Source: Fukatsuia anoeciicola
GTDB taxonomy: Bacteria; Pseudomonadota; Gammaproteobacteria; Enterobacterales; Enterobacteriaceae
Assembly: GCF_964059965.1 (NCBI RefSeq)
Contig: NZ_OZ060923.1
Coordinates: 372,001 to 436,000, forward strand
Reading direction: 5' to 3'
Length of the DNA: 64,000 bases
Shown here: in pieces, positions 38,605-49,426 of the stretch
How positions within the stretch are numbered: position 1 is the stretch's first letter
Layout: each line of letters begins with the position of its first letter
The notes under the pieces: model-generated
The model's database searches: none
What the model saw: the letters and a program-made list of their open reading frames with translations, nothing else
Told to the model about the DNA's origin: nothing
Position numbers and translations under genes: made by a program

Positions 38605-39054
38605 GGTTTATCTCCTTATTTGAAATTAATTTTTAATATGTCAATAGCAAAACTAAGTGCTTACCTCACTAATAGATAATTAAAATTAACAATAATTAAT
38701 CTATTAATTATGCACGTGATATCTTGCATTTTATTATTATCCATTATTATAAATAATATAATAGCACCCATATAATGGATATATGATTTTAGTAAAATTA
38801 CAAAATAAAAAAATTGAATTACATTAAGATTTATTATCCTAAAAAATTATCCCTACTAATAAAGAAAAATTATACCTATAGCTAATTTATAATTTTAATA
38901 ATTACTATTTTAGTGCTATAGGCAAACTATTATTATCCAAACTAGATAGTATAGATTTATATTAAATTATATTTTGCTATAATATAAAATATTAATACTA
39001 TGCTATTTTTATATATTAAAATTAATATCATTCGTTATTTTTTAGAATTATTTT
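38605..39054. other. Gap between ispH and lspA, site of lost fkpB
   Basis: In E. coli fkpB (slpA, a 149-residue peptidyl-prolyl isomerase) lies here. The remaining 450 nt carry no recognisable FKBP coding sequence. An 8-bp inverted repeat (CCTATAGC 38875-38882 with GCTATAGG 38915-38922) lies in it. Confidence 0.7.
38875..38922 (-). terminator. Candidate terminator downstream of lspA
   Basis: On the minus strand CCTATAGC pairs with GCTATAGG across a long loop, followed by TATAATTTTTCTTTATT. It lies about 130 nt past the lspA stop. The long loop makes this a weak candidate. Confidence 0.3.
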
Positions 39055-39540
39055 CTATTTTGTATAAGTTCTAAACCCATCAAGTATAATTAATATCATA
39101 CCAATACAAATTGAAGTATCAGCCAAATTAAATATTGGCCAGTGCCAATAATTAATATAAAAATCAATAAAGTCAATAACCACACCATATATGATACGGT
39201 CAAATAAATTACCTAGCGCCCCACTGATAATTAATGTATAAGCATAATTTATCATGTATTGCTTGTTATTAGAGCGATACATAGCTACTATTAATATTAG
39301 TAAAATAACTACGGAAATAAAAATAAATAACCAACGTTGCCAGCCATTTTTATTTGCTAAAAAGCTAAAAGCTGCTCCAGGATTTTGTACATAGGTAATA
39401 TTTAATGAGGGAATCAATGTTATACTTTCATTTAATAAAAAATGCGCGATAATCCACTGTTTACTAATTAGATCTAATATTAATACTGCAAACCCTAGAT
39501 ATAGCCAGCGTAATTTAGTTAAAATAAGATATTTACTCAT
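39055..39540 (-). CDS. lspA: LspA, lipoprotein signal peptidase II
   Basis: LspA is the inner-membrane aspartyl protease that cleaves signal peptides of diacylated prolipoproteins; CyoA (8974-9891) is a probable substrate. It has 161 residues with four hydrophobic helices. The two catalytic aspartates lie in GVVIDFIDFY and FNLADTSIC, and NPGAAFSFL and ALGNLFDRI are conserved. Its ATG overlaps the ileS stop by one base (TAATG), as is usual for the ileS-lspA pair. Confidence 0.96.
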   Translation of the reverse strand: MSKYLILTKLRWLYLGFAVLILDLISKQWIIAHFLLNESITLIPSLNITYVQNPGAAFSFLANKNGWQRWLFIFISVVILLILIVAMYRSNNKQYMINYAYTLIISGALGNLFDRIIYGVVIDFIDFYINYWHWPIFNLADTSICIGMILIILDGFRTYTK

Positions 39541-42356
39541 TAAACGAATCTACGCTCTTCACCGTTACCTGCAATATTGATGACACAACGATTACATAAT
39601 GTTGCATATTTTGCTATTAAACCTATATCTTGTGTATAATGCCAGCAACGTGAACATTTTTTACCTTCAGCTTTATTAAAGGCAATTTTTAAACCACTAA
39701 TTAGCTCGCTCTGTTTAGCTAGATTATTAACAACAACGTATTTTTTTACTTCTGCTGCTGAAGTAATTAAGACAAAACGTAACTCATCCTCTAAACTCTC
39801 TAATCGAGCAGCTAGTAATGGCTCAGCATATAAGGTAACAGCTGCGTCTAATGATCCTCCAATTTGTTTATTATTACGTGCTTGTTCAAGTACTTTATTT
39901 ACTTCTGTACGGACTTTAAGTAATTCTGCCCAAAAAGCATCATTCATGTTTTCATGTACACTCAATTTAAATAAAGAATCATACCACTCTTGTGTAAAGA
40001 CGTAAGCTTGACGTTTCCCTGGTAGATATTGCCAAATTTCATCTGCAGTAAAAGACGTAATTGGTGCTATCCAACGCACTAATGCTTCAGTAATATGAAA
40101 TAAGGCTGTTTGACAACTACGACGTGCTACGCTATCTTTTTTAGATGTGTATTGACGATCTTTGATGACATCAAGATAGAAAGATCCCATTTCAATTGAA
40201 CAAAATTGTATTAAACTTTGTACTACTAGATGAAAATTATAATTTTCATAAGCAGCAATTATTTCTGTTTGCACCGCCTGAGCGCGTCCTACTGCCCAAC
40301 GATCTAGAATAGTCATTGCTTCAGGTTGTACTTTATGTTGTTGTGGGTCAAAATCAGTAAGATTAGCTAATAAAAATCGTGCAGTATTACGAATGCGACG
40401 ATATAAATCGGTAGAGCGTTTTAGAATTTCGTCGGAAATTACTATTTCATTGCTGTAATTTGTAGAAGCAACCCATAAACGTAAAATATCACTACCTAAT
40501 TGATTAATTTTATCTTGTGGATTAATGGTATTACCATTAGATTTAGACATCTTTCGTCCTTGTTTATCAACAGTAAAACCATGAGTCAAGACTTGCCGGT
40601 AAGGCGCTTTACCTTTAATAGCTGTTGCAATTATTAATGATGACATAAACCAGCCACGGTGCTGATCAGAACCTTCTAAATATATATCAGGTGAATGCCC
40701 ATTAAATTCGGGACGGATATCAATAACAGAAGTATGTGTTGAACCTGAATCAAACCAAACATCAAGAGTATCAGTAATTTTAACATAATTAACTGCATCA
40801 TCAGCTATAATTTCCATTATACCTAGATTCCACCAAGCTTGAATACCGTGTTGTTCTACTAGTTTAGCTACTTCTTCAATTAACTCAAGACTGCGTGGAT
40901 GAAGTTCGTGTGTCTCTTTATGGATAAATAAAGGTATTGGTGTGCCCCAGGTTCGTTGACGCGAAATACACCAATCAGGACGCTTAGTTATCATCTTTTC
41001 AATACGTGCTTGCCCCCAATCTGGAATCCAATGTACTTTTTTAATTGCTTGTAATAACTGTTGACGTAACCCTTGTTTATCCATACTAATAAACCATTGT
41101 GGGGTAGTACGAAAAATAATTGATGTCTTATGACGCCAGCAGCAGGGGTAACTGTGTATAAGTTTTTCAACATGTAGTAATGTACCAGCATTATTTAAGA
41201 TTTTAATGATAATATTATTTGCTTTTAGTACAAATAATCCATCTAATGCTGGATGGGTTGCTTTTAGATAACAACCATTAGCACCCACAAGATTGGTAAT
41301 TTCTAATGCGTATTTTTGTGCAGCAATAAAATCTTCTATACCATGACCTGGTGCAATATGCACCGCACCGGTACCCGCATCTAGTGTTACATGATCACTT
41401 AAAATAATAGGTACATTAAAAGACATAAAGGGATGCTGACAGCGTAATAGTTCTAAATCGATACCATTACAATCACCTAGAATTTGCCATTCTGTAATAC
41501 CAGAACGTTTCATAACACTAACAACTAAATCCGCTGCAAGGATTAAACATTTATCTTTAATTTGTACTAATTGATAAACAAATTCACGGTGTACTGCTAT
41601 TGCTCGATTTGCAGGCATTGTCCAAGGCGTAGTTGTCCAAATAACTATATAAATAGGATAATCTATAGCAGTAAGAGATAATTTTTTATAGATTGCGGCT
41701 ACATCAATTACCCTAAAACATACATCAATAGCGATAGACACTTTATTATAATATTCAACTTCCGCTTCTGCTAGCGAGGAACTACAATCAGTGCACCAAT
41801 ACACTGGTTTATCTCCTCTATATAAATGACCATTAGCAATAACCTGACCTAAAACACGAATAATATTTGCTTCAGTCTTAAAATCCATTGTTAAATAAGG
41901 ATTATTCCAATCACCTAATACACCCAAGCGAATAAAGTCTTTTTTCTGCCTCCTAATCTGTTCGCTAGCATATTCCTGACAAGCGCTACGGAACTGTTCA
42001 ATACTAACTTTTTCACCTACTTTGCCAATAATTTGTTCTACTTTGTGTTCAATAGGTAGCCCATGACAATCCCAGCCTGGAACATAATGTGCATCGTAGC
42101 CCATTAAACCTTTAGATTTAATAATAAAATCTTTAAGAATTTTATTAACTGCATGACCAATATGAATATTACCATTTGCATAAGGAGGGCCATCGTGTAA
42201 GATAAATTTTTTTTTACCTTTTTTAGCTTTACGAATTATTCCATATAAATCTTGTTGATACCAACGTTTAAGTATTTCAGGTTCATATTTAACAAGATTT
42301 CCGCGCATTGGGAAATTTGTTCGTGGTAAATTAAGGGTATTTTTATTATCATTCAT
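39540..42356 (-). CDS. ileS: IleS, isoleucyl-tRNA synthetase
   Basis: IleS charges tRNA-Ile and edits mischarged valine. It has 938 residues, exactly the E. coli length. The HIGH motif is in GPPYANGNIHIGHAVNK and the KMSKS motif in GRKMSKSNGN. The CP1 editing domain follows the first half of the Rossmann fold (VIWTTTPWTMPANRAIA, GHGIEDF). The C-terminal zinc site has two cysteine pairs (CSRCWHY and CNRCV). It sits 36 nt behind ribF and overlaps lspA by one base. Confidence 0.98.
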   Translation of the reverse strand: MNDNKNTLNLPRTNFPMRGNLVKYEPEILKRWYQQDLYGIIRKAKKGKKKFILHDGPPYANGNIHIGHAVNKILKDFIIKSKGLMGYDAHYVPGWDCHGLPIEHKVEQIIGKVGEKVSIEQFRSACQEYASEQIRRQKKDFIRLGVLGDWNNPYLTMDFKTEANIIRVLGQVIANGHLYRGDKPVYWCTDCSSSLAEAEVEYYNKVSIAIDVCFRVIDVAAIYKKLSLTAIDYPIYIVIWTTTPWTMPANRAIAVHREFVYQLVQIKDKCLILAADLVVSVMKRSGITEWQILGDCNGIDLELLRCQHPFMSFNVPIILSDHVTLDAGTGAVHIAPGHGIEDFIAAQKYALEITNLVGANGCYLKATHPALDGLFVLKANNIIIKILNNAGTLLHVEKLIHSYPCCWRHKTSIIFRTTPQWFISMDKQGLRQQLLQAIKKVHWIPDWGQARIEKMITKRPDWCISRQRTWGTPIPLFIHKETHELHPRSLELIEEVAKLVEQHGIQAWWNLGIMEIIADDAVNYVKITDTLDVWFDSGSTHTSVIDIRPEFNGHSPDIYLEGSDQHRGWFMSSLIIATAIKGKAPYRQVLTHGFTVDKQGRKMSKSNGNTINPQDKINQLGSDILRLWVASTNYSNEIVISDEILKRSTDLYRRIRNTARFLLANLTDFDPQQHKVQPEAMTILDRWAVGRAQAVQTEIIAAYENYNFHLVVQSLIQFCSIEMGSFYLDVIKDRQYTSKKDSVARRSCQTALFHITEALVRWIAPITSFTADEIWQYLPGKRQAYVFTQEWYDSLFKLSVHENMNDAFWAELLKVRTEVNKVLEQARNNKQIGGSLDAAVTLYAEPLLAARLESLEDELRFVLITSAAEVKKYVVVNNLAKQSELISGLKIAFNKAEGKKCSRCWHYTQDIGLIAKYATLCNRCVINIAGNGEERRFV

Positions 42357-42392
42357 TATATTTTTTGTTCCGTTATAGCTAAAAATATTAAT

Positions 42393-43466
42393 TTATGTTT
42401 CTAGCTCAAAAAATTTACGAGCTACTAGCACATCATTAATAATTTGCTGTCGTAAAGCATCAAGTGAAATAAAATGATGTTCATCACGTAATTTTATAAG
42501 TGGTACTACCTCAATGTAGCACCCGTAACAGTCTATTTTTAAATCTTTTATTAAAGATATTCTGTGATGAAACATACTCTGTGAAGTGTAGTGTTTGCTA
42601 TTTTCATGTATTTGCATTTTTTTAGCGTAACATATGCTAAACATTTTACTTTCATGCAATAGATTAGTGTCACACGATAAATTTGTTAACAGGTGAACTT
42701 CAAGTTGTTGATAGAACCCGTTAACTGTTGGACGAGTTCCAATATTAGCAATAGCAGGTAAAGGTTTATAACTTAAGCCGTAAACATTAACTACGTAGAC
42801 CCCTTTAATTGGAGCAAGCAGACGTTTTAACTTTATATTTGCTGTAGGAAAACCTAATGTTCGCCCTACTTGATTACCACGAACTACGCGTCCAGAAATA
42901 CTATAAGGACGACCAAGTAATGCTGTTGCTAAAGTAAAATTAGCATTTTTTAACGCTTGCCGGATAATAGTGCTACTAATACGTAAGCCATAATCATAAA
43001 AACTATTAGTGTTGACAACATTAAAACCAAACTCTTCTCCTGCTTGTTTTAATAACTTAACATCTCCTTGGCGATCTGCGCCAAAATGAAAATCATCGCC
43101 AACAATTAAAAATTTAATGCCTAATTTTTTTACAAGTAACTCTGTAATAAAAATACGTGCACTGATAGCTGCAAAAAAGGAATTAAATTTAATGCATAAT
43201 AAGTAATTTATTCCTATTTGTGCTAAATACTTAATTTTATCACGTAAAGGGGTCAAACGAGCAGGAGCTTTTCTTTTAGTAAGAAGTTCTAATGGTTGTG
43301 GTTCAAATATCATCACCATTACTGGTAATCCTAAACGCTGACTCTTATATTTTAACTTCTGTAATAGCATTTTATGCCCACGATGAACCCCATCAAAGTT
43401 ACCAATAGTCAGCATACAACCATGATGACATGCCCGAATATTGTGTATACCGCGAATTAGCTCCAT
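42393..43466 (-). CDS. ribF: RibF, bifunctional riboflavin kinase/FAD synthetase
   Basis: RibF converts riboflavin to FMN and FAD. The N-terminal adenylyltransferase part has TIGNFDGVHRGHKMLLQ and VGDDFHFGADRQGD with ISSTIIRQAL; the C-terminal kinase part has GRTLGFPTANIKL and ANIGTRPTV. It has 357 residues against 313 in E. coli. The excess is a 47-residue in-frame insertion at residues 261-307 (bases 42546-42686), between QLEVHLL and DLKIDCYG, inside the riboflavin kinase domain. It is the first gene of ribF-ileS-lspA, the E. coli order. Confidence 0.95.
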   Translation of the reverse strand: MELIRGIHNIRACHHGCMLTIGNFDGVHRGHKMLLQKLKYKSQRLGLPVMVMIFEPQPLELLTKRKAPARLTPLRDKIKYLAQIGINYLLCIKFNSFFAAISARIFITELLVKKLGIKFLIVGDDFHFGADRQGDVKLLKQAGEEFGFNVVNTNSFYDYGLRISSTIIRQALKNANFTLATALLGRPYSISGRVVRGNQVGRTLGFPTANIKLKRLLAPIKGVYVVNVYGLSYKPLPAIANIGTRPTVNGFYQQLEVHLLTNLSCDTNLLHESKMFSICYAKKMQIHENSKHYTSQSMFHHRISLIKDLKIDCYGCYIEVVPLIKLRDEHHFISLDALRQQIINDVLVARKFFELET

Positions 43467-45203
43467 AATTAGCTCAAAACAATAGAAATAAATGGATTAT
43501 AATCTTGTATAAAGATTAAGTTTAAAATAAAAATCTTATAACTTAATACGTAATATGGAAATAATTTATTACTACCTAAATAATAAATATTATGTAATAT
43601 GATTAACTTTGATAATTAATATTACTATTAATTATTAATTTTTACAATTAACTTATAAGATACTTAATATACTAGGAAGTAGGTATAAAGTAGAATGCAA
43701 AAATAGATTTTTATAATTATTAGAGTTATATTTAGATATTAAAATAACAGATTAATTTTCTAATTAAGTAGATTAATATAGAAAAAACTTTATAATAGAT
43801 TAATTCTGTTTATATGAAGTGCAATGATTCAAATAACTTTTATCTTTGTTATTGCTACTTATGTTCTTAAAAAAATGGTAATTAAATCTATATTATAAAT
43901 TTAAGGTTAAATAATGATACTTAAGATAGATCCTATAAAAGAATAAATTAATAGTTAACTTATTAAAAAGTTATAGCATGTATAAAAATACATAAAGATA
44001 AAAATTAAAATGTAACATAAAATTTATACTACGTAATAGATATACAAGAAACCTAGATTTTATTCTGCTAAATATACTAAAATAAAACATTAAAAATTAA
44101 GAAAATATGACATATAAAATAGCCTTATTAAATTTCTTTAGCTTCTTAGATTTTTAAATAATAACTATCCTAATTATTCCTATAAAACATACTTTTCTTG
44201 TTTAATTTACTTATTTTGAGTATGGTATTATTCCTTTAATTTTTTAATTTTTTATTTTAAATAAAATACTACTAATAGTAGTTTATTGATTTTTTTTCTA
44301 ATTTTTTTAAATACTTGAATTTTATTACTTATCCTATTAGTTGCTAGATATGGTTAGTTTATGACTATAATAAATAATTTAACATTATAATGATTACTAA
44401 ATTAATTGCTATAAATAACAATATTATCTTGAATAAATACTTTTACTATATTAAATATGATTTAATAAAAAAATTATATAGTAATATACTTCTGTATGGA
44501 TATGTACTAATATAAATTTTTGCTTTACTTTAGAATAATTTCCTATCTGTAATTATTGTATATTTATTAAAAGTACAATTTTATTAAAGGTATTAATAAT
44601 TATATAAGACATAAATATCTAGTTATTCATATTTTTTGATTTTACTATTATATAAGTTAGTATATTTTTATGATAAAAATATAAATTTTTATAGTATTAT
44701 TTATTTTTATTTATAATAATAAATCTATATTAATTTCTCTAATACAATACCTTTGGATAAAATAGAGTGAATAATATTACTATTTATACTCTATTTTAAT
44801 AGAAAATGTTATCTGAATTGTAGGAATTACTATATAATATATTTAATAGTAGTTATTTTAGAGTAAATTTTAATTTAGCAATGACTATTACGTAATCCTC
44901 TTAGTTTATTTTAAACGTACAAGATTATTTTTCTGTATTCTAGCATACATAGTTAGCGTATTGTTTTATAGTTTTGCTATCATTTATGGTATAAAATAGA
45001 TTAATATATTATCAATTGAATAGGTTTAATCTTTAGTATAGATTACTTATAGAGTTACTTTTATATAATTTTATATCTTTAGTATAATTTAGCATTAATT
45101 AATAATATCAATAACATACATAGTATTAATTACTATTAACAAATACGTGTAGCATCTGATAAAGTTATATCAGATGGATACATAAATTTTATTAGAGGTT
45201 TAT
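43467..45203. other. Long gap between ribF and rpmE
   Basis: This 1.74-kb AT-rich stretch lies between divergently read genes and should contain both promoters. In E. coli priA is the divergent neighbour of rpmE, but no priA fragment could be recognised. No ORF or RNA gene is supportable. Confidence 0.75.
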
Positions 45204-45416
45204 ATGAAAAAAAATATCCATCCTAAATGTTATACCATTACTGCAACTTGCTCTTGTGGTAACAATATGAAAATTAGTTCTACTATTATTCATAACTTAA
45301 ATTTAGATATTTGTGGCGCTTGTCACCCATTTTATACAGGTAAACAACGTGATGCTGCTACTGGTGGTCGTGCAGAACGCTTTAGCAAACGTTTTAATAT
45401 ATCAGGTATAATATGA
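45204..45416 (+). CDS. rpmE: Ribosomal protein L31 (zinc form)
   Basis: L31 is a large-subunit protein that bridges to the 30S subunit. It has 70 residues, as in E. coli. The four zinc cysteines are present as CSCGNN and CGACHPF, so this is the zinc-binding (C+) paralogue. HPFYTGKQRDAATGGRAERF is typical. TTAGAGGTTT provides the ribosome-binding site. It stands alone between two long gaps. Confidence 0.97.
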   Translation: MKKNIHPKCYTITATCSCGNNMKISSTIIHNLNLDICGACHPFYTGKQRDAATGGRAERFSKRFNISGII

Positions 45417-46640
45417 TAACTTTATATATTAGATAAAAAACTATATAATATTTTAATTTAAGCTTATTTAAACTTTTGTACTATAGAATATTTTAATAAA
45501 TAGTCTCAAGTATAGTGGGCATATTAATATTCTAAGTATTAAAATTTAGTCCTGATTCACGCATATATTATTTTATGGTCTCAGAGATTTTATTATTATA
45601 TTTCACATAAACTGGCATTATTTTGGCGGAGATTAATTAGTAAATGCATAAGTAATTTACTATTAGTAACATAAACGTAAATTATTGATTAGTACCAGTT
45701 CACTTGTTAGCAAGTATTTTAATATGTTAAGTAAGTTGTTTCTTTTTATTATGAAAAGCCTTAAATTTTATTAAAAAAATATTTGATAAAAAAATCAAAT
45801 CAAGTATTATTATAATTTATTCTATACTATTAAAAAGGATAGTTTTGGTTAAAAATTATAGTATTAGCTATTATTTCTTAATTTATATATCAAAATATAT
45901 TAGATTTCTTGTAAAATCTTGATCTCATTTAAAAACGCTAAAGTATTTCATATATAGTAACTATAGTACTATGAATAAAAAATTCATAAACATCATGTAA
46001 TATAATTTATATTATCTAGCACTACATAATAGTTTTTAAAAGATCATATATTTACTTAAAAGTATTACTGTAATTGCTTGTTATCAACAGTAAACTATTA
46101 TCTATTCTCTACCCCATGTCTTTTATGAGATTAATAAGCTAATAACAGATTATATAGATGATGCATAAGATTTATAAATAAATTAGTGGCTTATATAATA
46201 GATACTACTAATGTAATTACTTAGAACTAGGCATTATCTAGATTAAAGATATAACTATTTAGCAGTATACTATGTCCTATAGGTTACTTATGCAAATAGT
46301 ATTAATATATCTATATTAATAAATTTATTTTTATTAAAGTTATTACGTTAAATATCCATTACTATATTATAAAAATAATTAATGAAATAATAATTTTTGA
46401 TAAATCTTATAAGTTCATAATAAAGTATTTTATTAGATGCCGAAGCTAGAGTAACAATAAGTTAATATAATGTCTAGTATAACTATGATTATTACTCAAA
46501 AATACAATCTTCTAAATATTAAAGTTTATATATTTTAATTTAGAGTGATAATATATTTTTTATTATAATTTATGTATCTATTACAAATATATTCTAAAAA
46601 TAGATATGTTAATATAGATTTTGATAATTTTTCTTAATTA
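45417..46640. other. Gap between rpmE and gyrB
   Basis: This 1.22-kb AT-rich spacer lies between convergent genes, so no promoter is required in it. I see no ORF or RNA gene. In E. coli different genes lie beside both rpmE and gyrB, so the junction is a rearrangement or deletion scar. Confidence 0.7.
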
Positions 46641-49055
46641 TTAAATATCTATATTAGCAGCTCTTAATGCATTTTCTTCAATAAAAATACGTCGAGGCTC
46701 TACTGCGTCACCCATAAGAGTAGTAAATAATTGATCAGCAGTAATAGCATCTTTTATCATGACACGTGACATATGACGACTTGCAGGATCCATTGTAGTT
46801 TCCCATAATTGATTAGCGTTCATCTCTCCTAATCCTTTATAGCGTTGGATTGTTAGACCACGACGGGATTCTTTCATTAACCAATCTAATGCTTCTTCAA
46901 AACTCTTTATAGCAATACGACGTTCTCCTCTTTCAATAAATGCCCCATCTCCTAATAAATCACGTAGTTTATTACCTAATTGGCAAATTTTATGATACTC
47001 ACTTCCATAGATAAAATCATAATTTAGATTATAGTTAGTCTCGATTCCGTGGGTACGAATACGTAATATTGGCTCAAATAGCGAACGCTCAAAATTCTCA
47101 TGTATTATAAAACTATAACTACTATCTTGTTGTTCTTTTATGTTTAATGATATTACGAAAGAATTCGTCCATTGTTGAACAATTTCTTTATTGATTAATT
47201 CTTTTTCTTTTAAGTTTGGTTGGTAAATTAGATTATTTAATAAAGCTAGTGGGTAATGCTGCTCCATGTGTTTAATAGTTTTTTGTACACTATAATATTC
47301 TATAATTAATTCTTCTAAAAACTTACTAGTTAATGCTGGTGTATATGTGTTTCTATATAATGTCGCATCCTCAAGAGCCAAAGATATTTGATATTGCTCT
47401 AATGCTTCATCATCTTTAATATATTGCTCTTTTTTACCTTTTTTTACTTTATATAAAGGTGGCTGCGCAATAAATACATAACCATGCTCAATAAGTTCTG
47501 GCATTTGGCGATAAAAAAAAGTTAACAATAAGGTACGAATATGCAAACCATCAACATCAGCATCAGTCATAATAATAATACTATGATAACGTAATTTATC
47601 TAAACTATATTCATCATGCCCGATGCCACAGCCTAGGGCAGTTATCAGTGTTGCAACTTCCTGTGAAGAAAGCATTTTATCAAAATTAGCTTTTTCTACG
47701 TTTAAAATCTTACCTTTTAATGGTAAAATTGCCTGATTTTTACGATTACGGCCCTGTTTAGCTGATCCACCAGCAGAATCCCCTTCTACAAGATAAAGTT
47801 CTGATAATGCTGGATCTCTCTCCTGGCAATCAGCTAGCTTACCTGGCAAACCAGCTAAATCTAAAGTATTTTTACGACGCGTTAATTCGCGTACCTTACG
47901 TGCGGCTTCACGAGCACGGGCTGCGTCAATAATTTTGTTTACTATAATTTTGGCATCAGTTGGATTCTCTAATAAATACTCTACTAGTTTCTCATTCATT
48001 ATGGTTTCAACTACAGTTTTTACTTCTGAAGAAACTAGCCTATCTTTAGTTTGTGAAGAGAATTTAGGATCAGGTACTTTCACGGAAACTACTGCAATCA
48101 AACCTTCACGAGCATCGTCACCAGTAGCACTAATTTTTAGTTTTTTTCTATAACCTTCTTTATCTATATAGTTATTTAATGTACGGGTCATTGCAGTACG
48201 AAAACCAATTAAATGGGTACCACCATCACGTTGTGGAATATTATTGGTAAAACAATAGATATTTTCTTGAAAACCATCATTCCATTGTAACGCTACTTCT
48301 AAACTAATACCATCTTTAATGGTAGAGAAATAAAATACTTTTGGATGGATTGGATTTTTATTTTTATTTAAATATTTAATAAATGATAAAATACCTCCCT
48401 TATAGTGGAAACGATCTTCTTTATTATTACATTTATCTTGTAATTTAATAGAAATACCAGAATTAAGAAAAGATAATTCCCGTAAACGCCTTGCTAGCGT
48501 TTCATATTGGAACTTTGTGTTATTAGCAAAGATTTGTAAACTTGGCCAGAAGTGTACCTTAGTACCTGTTTGTTGTGTTTTATTAATAATTTTAAGGGGG
48601 GTTTGTGGTTCTCCCTTCATGTAAGTTTGTTTGTATACCTTACCTTTGCGATGAATAACTAATTCTAGTTTTTCTGATAATGCATTCACCACTGATATAC
48701 CAACACCATGTAAACCACCAGAGACTTTATAGGCGTTATCATCAAATTTACCACCAGCATGAAGTACTGTCATTATGACTTGTGCCGCAGAAACTCCTTC
48801 TTCTTTATGTAAATCAGTTGGAATGCCACGACCATCATCCTGTACCGATACTGAGTTATCTGTATGAATTACCACGATAATTTCTTTACAATAACCAGCA
48901 AGAGCTTCGTCAATTGCATTATCAACAACTTCGAATACCATATGGTGTAGACCACTGCCATCATCAGTGTCACCGATATACATGCCAGGACGCTTACGAA
49001 CCGCATCTAAACCTTTTAATACCTTGATACTTGAAGAATCATAAGTATTTGACAT
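46641..49055 (-). CDS. gyrB: GyrB, DNA gyrase subunit B
   Basis: GyrB is the ATPase subunit of DNA gyrase, which introduces negative supercoils. It has 804 residues, like E. coli. The GHKL ATPase site is visible in EVVDNAIDEALAG, VQDDGRGIPTD and GGLHGVGISVVNALSE. The TOPRIM part has EGDSAGGSAKQGRNRK and MTDADVDGLHIRTLLL, and the C-terminal block has QRYKGLGEMNANQLWE. It follows dnaN with recF missing between them. Confidence 0.98.
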   Translation of the reverse strand: MSNTYDSSSIKVLKGLDAVRKRPGMYIGDTDDGSGLHHMVFEVVDNAIDEALAGYCKEIIVVIHTDNSVSVQDDGRGIPTDLHKEEGVSAAQVIMTVLHAGGKFDDNAYKVSGGLHGVGISVVNALSEKLELVIHRKGKVYKQTYMKGEPQTPLKIINKTQQTGTKVHFWPSLQIFANNTKFQYETLARRLRELSFLNSGISIKLQDKCNNKEDRFHYKGGILSFIKYLNKNKNPIHPKVFYFSTIKDGISLEVALQWNDGFQENIYCFTNNIPQRDGGTHLIGFRTAMTRTLNNYIDKEGYRKKLKISATGDDAREGLIAVVSVKVPDPKFSSQTKDRLVSSEVKTVVETIMNEKLVEYLLENPTDAKIIVNKIIDAARAREAARKVRELTRRKNTLDLAGLPGKLADCQERDPALSELYLVEGDSAGGSAKQGRNRKNQAILPLKGKILNVEKANFDKMLSSQEVATLITALGCGIGHDEYSLDKLRYHSIIIMTDADVDGLHIRTLLLTFFYRQMPELIEHGYVFIAQPPLYKVKKGKKEQYIKDDEALEQYQISLALEDATLYRNTYTPALTSKFLEELIIEYYSVQKTIKHMEQHYPLALLNNLIYQPNLKEKELINKEIVQQWTNSFVISLNIKEQQDSSYSFIIHENFERSLFEPILRIRTHGIETNYNLNYDFIYGSEYHKICQLGNKLRDLLGDGAFIERGERRIAIKSFEEALDWLMKESRRGLTIQRYKGLGEMNANQLWETTMDPASRHMSRVMIKDAITADQLFTTLMGDAVEPRRIFIEENALRAANIDI

Positions 49056-49426
49056 TAGTGTTTCTCGCTTATTTTAATTCTATGATTAAATATTAATTTT
49101 TACTATATTCTATAAAAAACATCTTATCTTTATTACTAAGTATATCAGTAGTATATTTAATACTAAGTATACTAATAAATACCTATACTTGAATAGCTTA
49201 CAAGCATGTAATTAAGAAATATAAATTATTAATTTCCGATTTATAATTAAAATTATTAAGCAGATACAAACAAGATTAATATTCTATAAGTAAAAAAAAT
49301 CTTCGATTACTGATATTTATGTATAAATAGTTTGTTATCATAAAACTTTATTATATTATTTAAATAAGTTTTTGGATTATTTCAGGTTGAATGAACTTAT
49401 AAATTTTTAAATATATTATTAAAAAA
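49056..49426. other. Gap between gyrB and dnaN, site of lost recF
   Basis: The usual order is dnaA-dnaN-recF-gyrB. Here 371 nt of AT-rich sequence replace recF (about 1.07 kb in E. coli), and no RecF fragment is recognisable. The gyrB promoter, if separate, would lie here. Confidence 0.75.
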
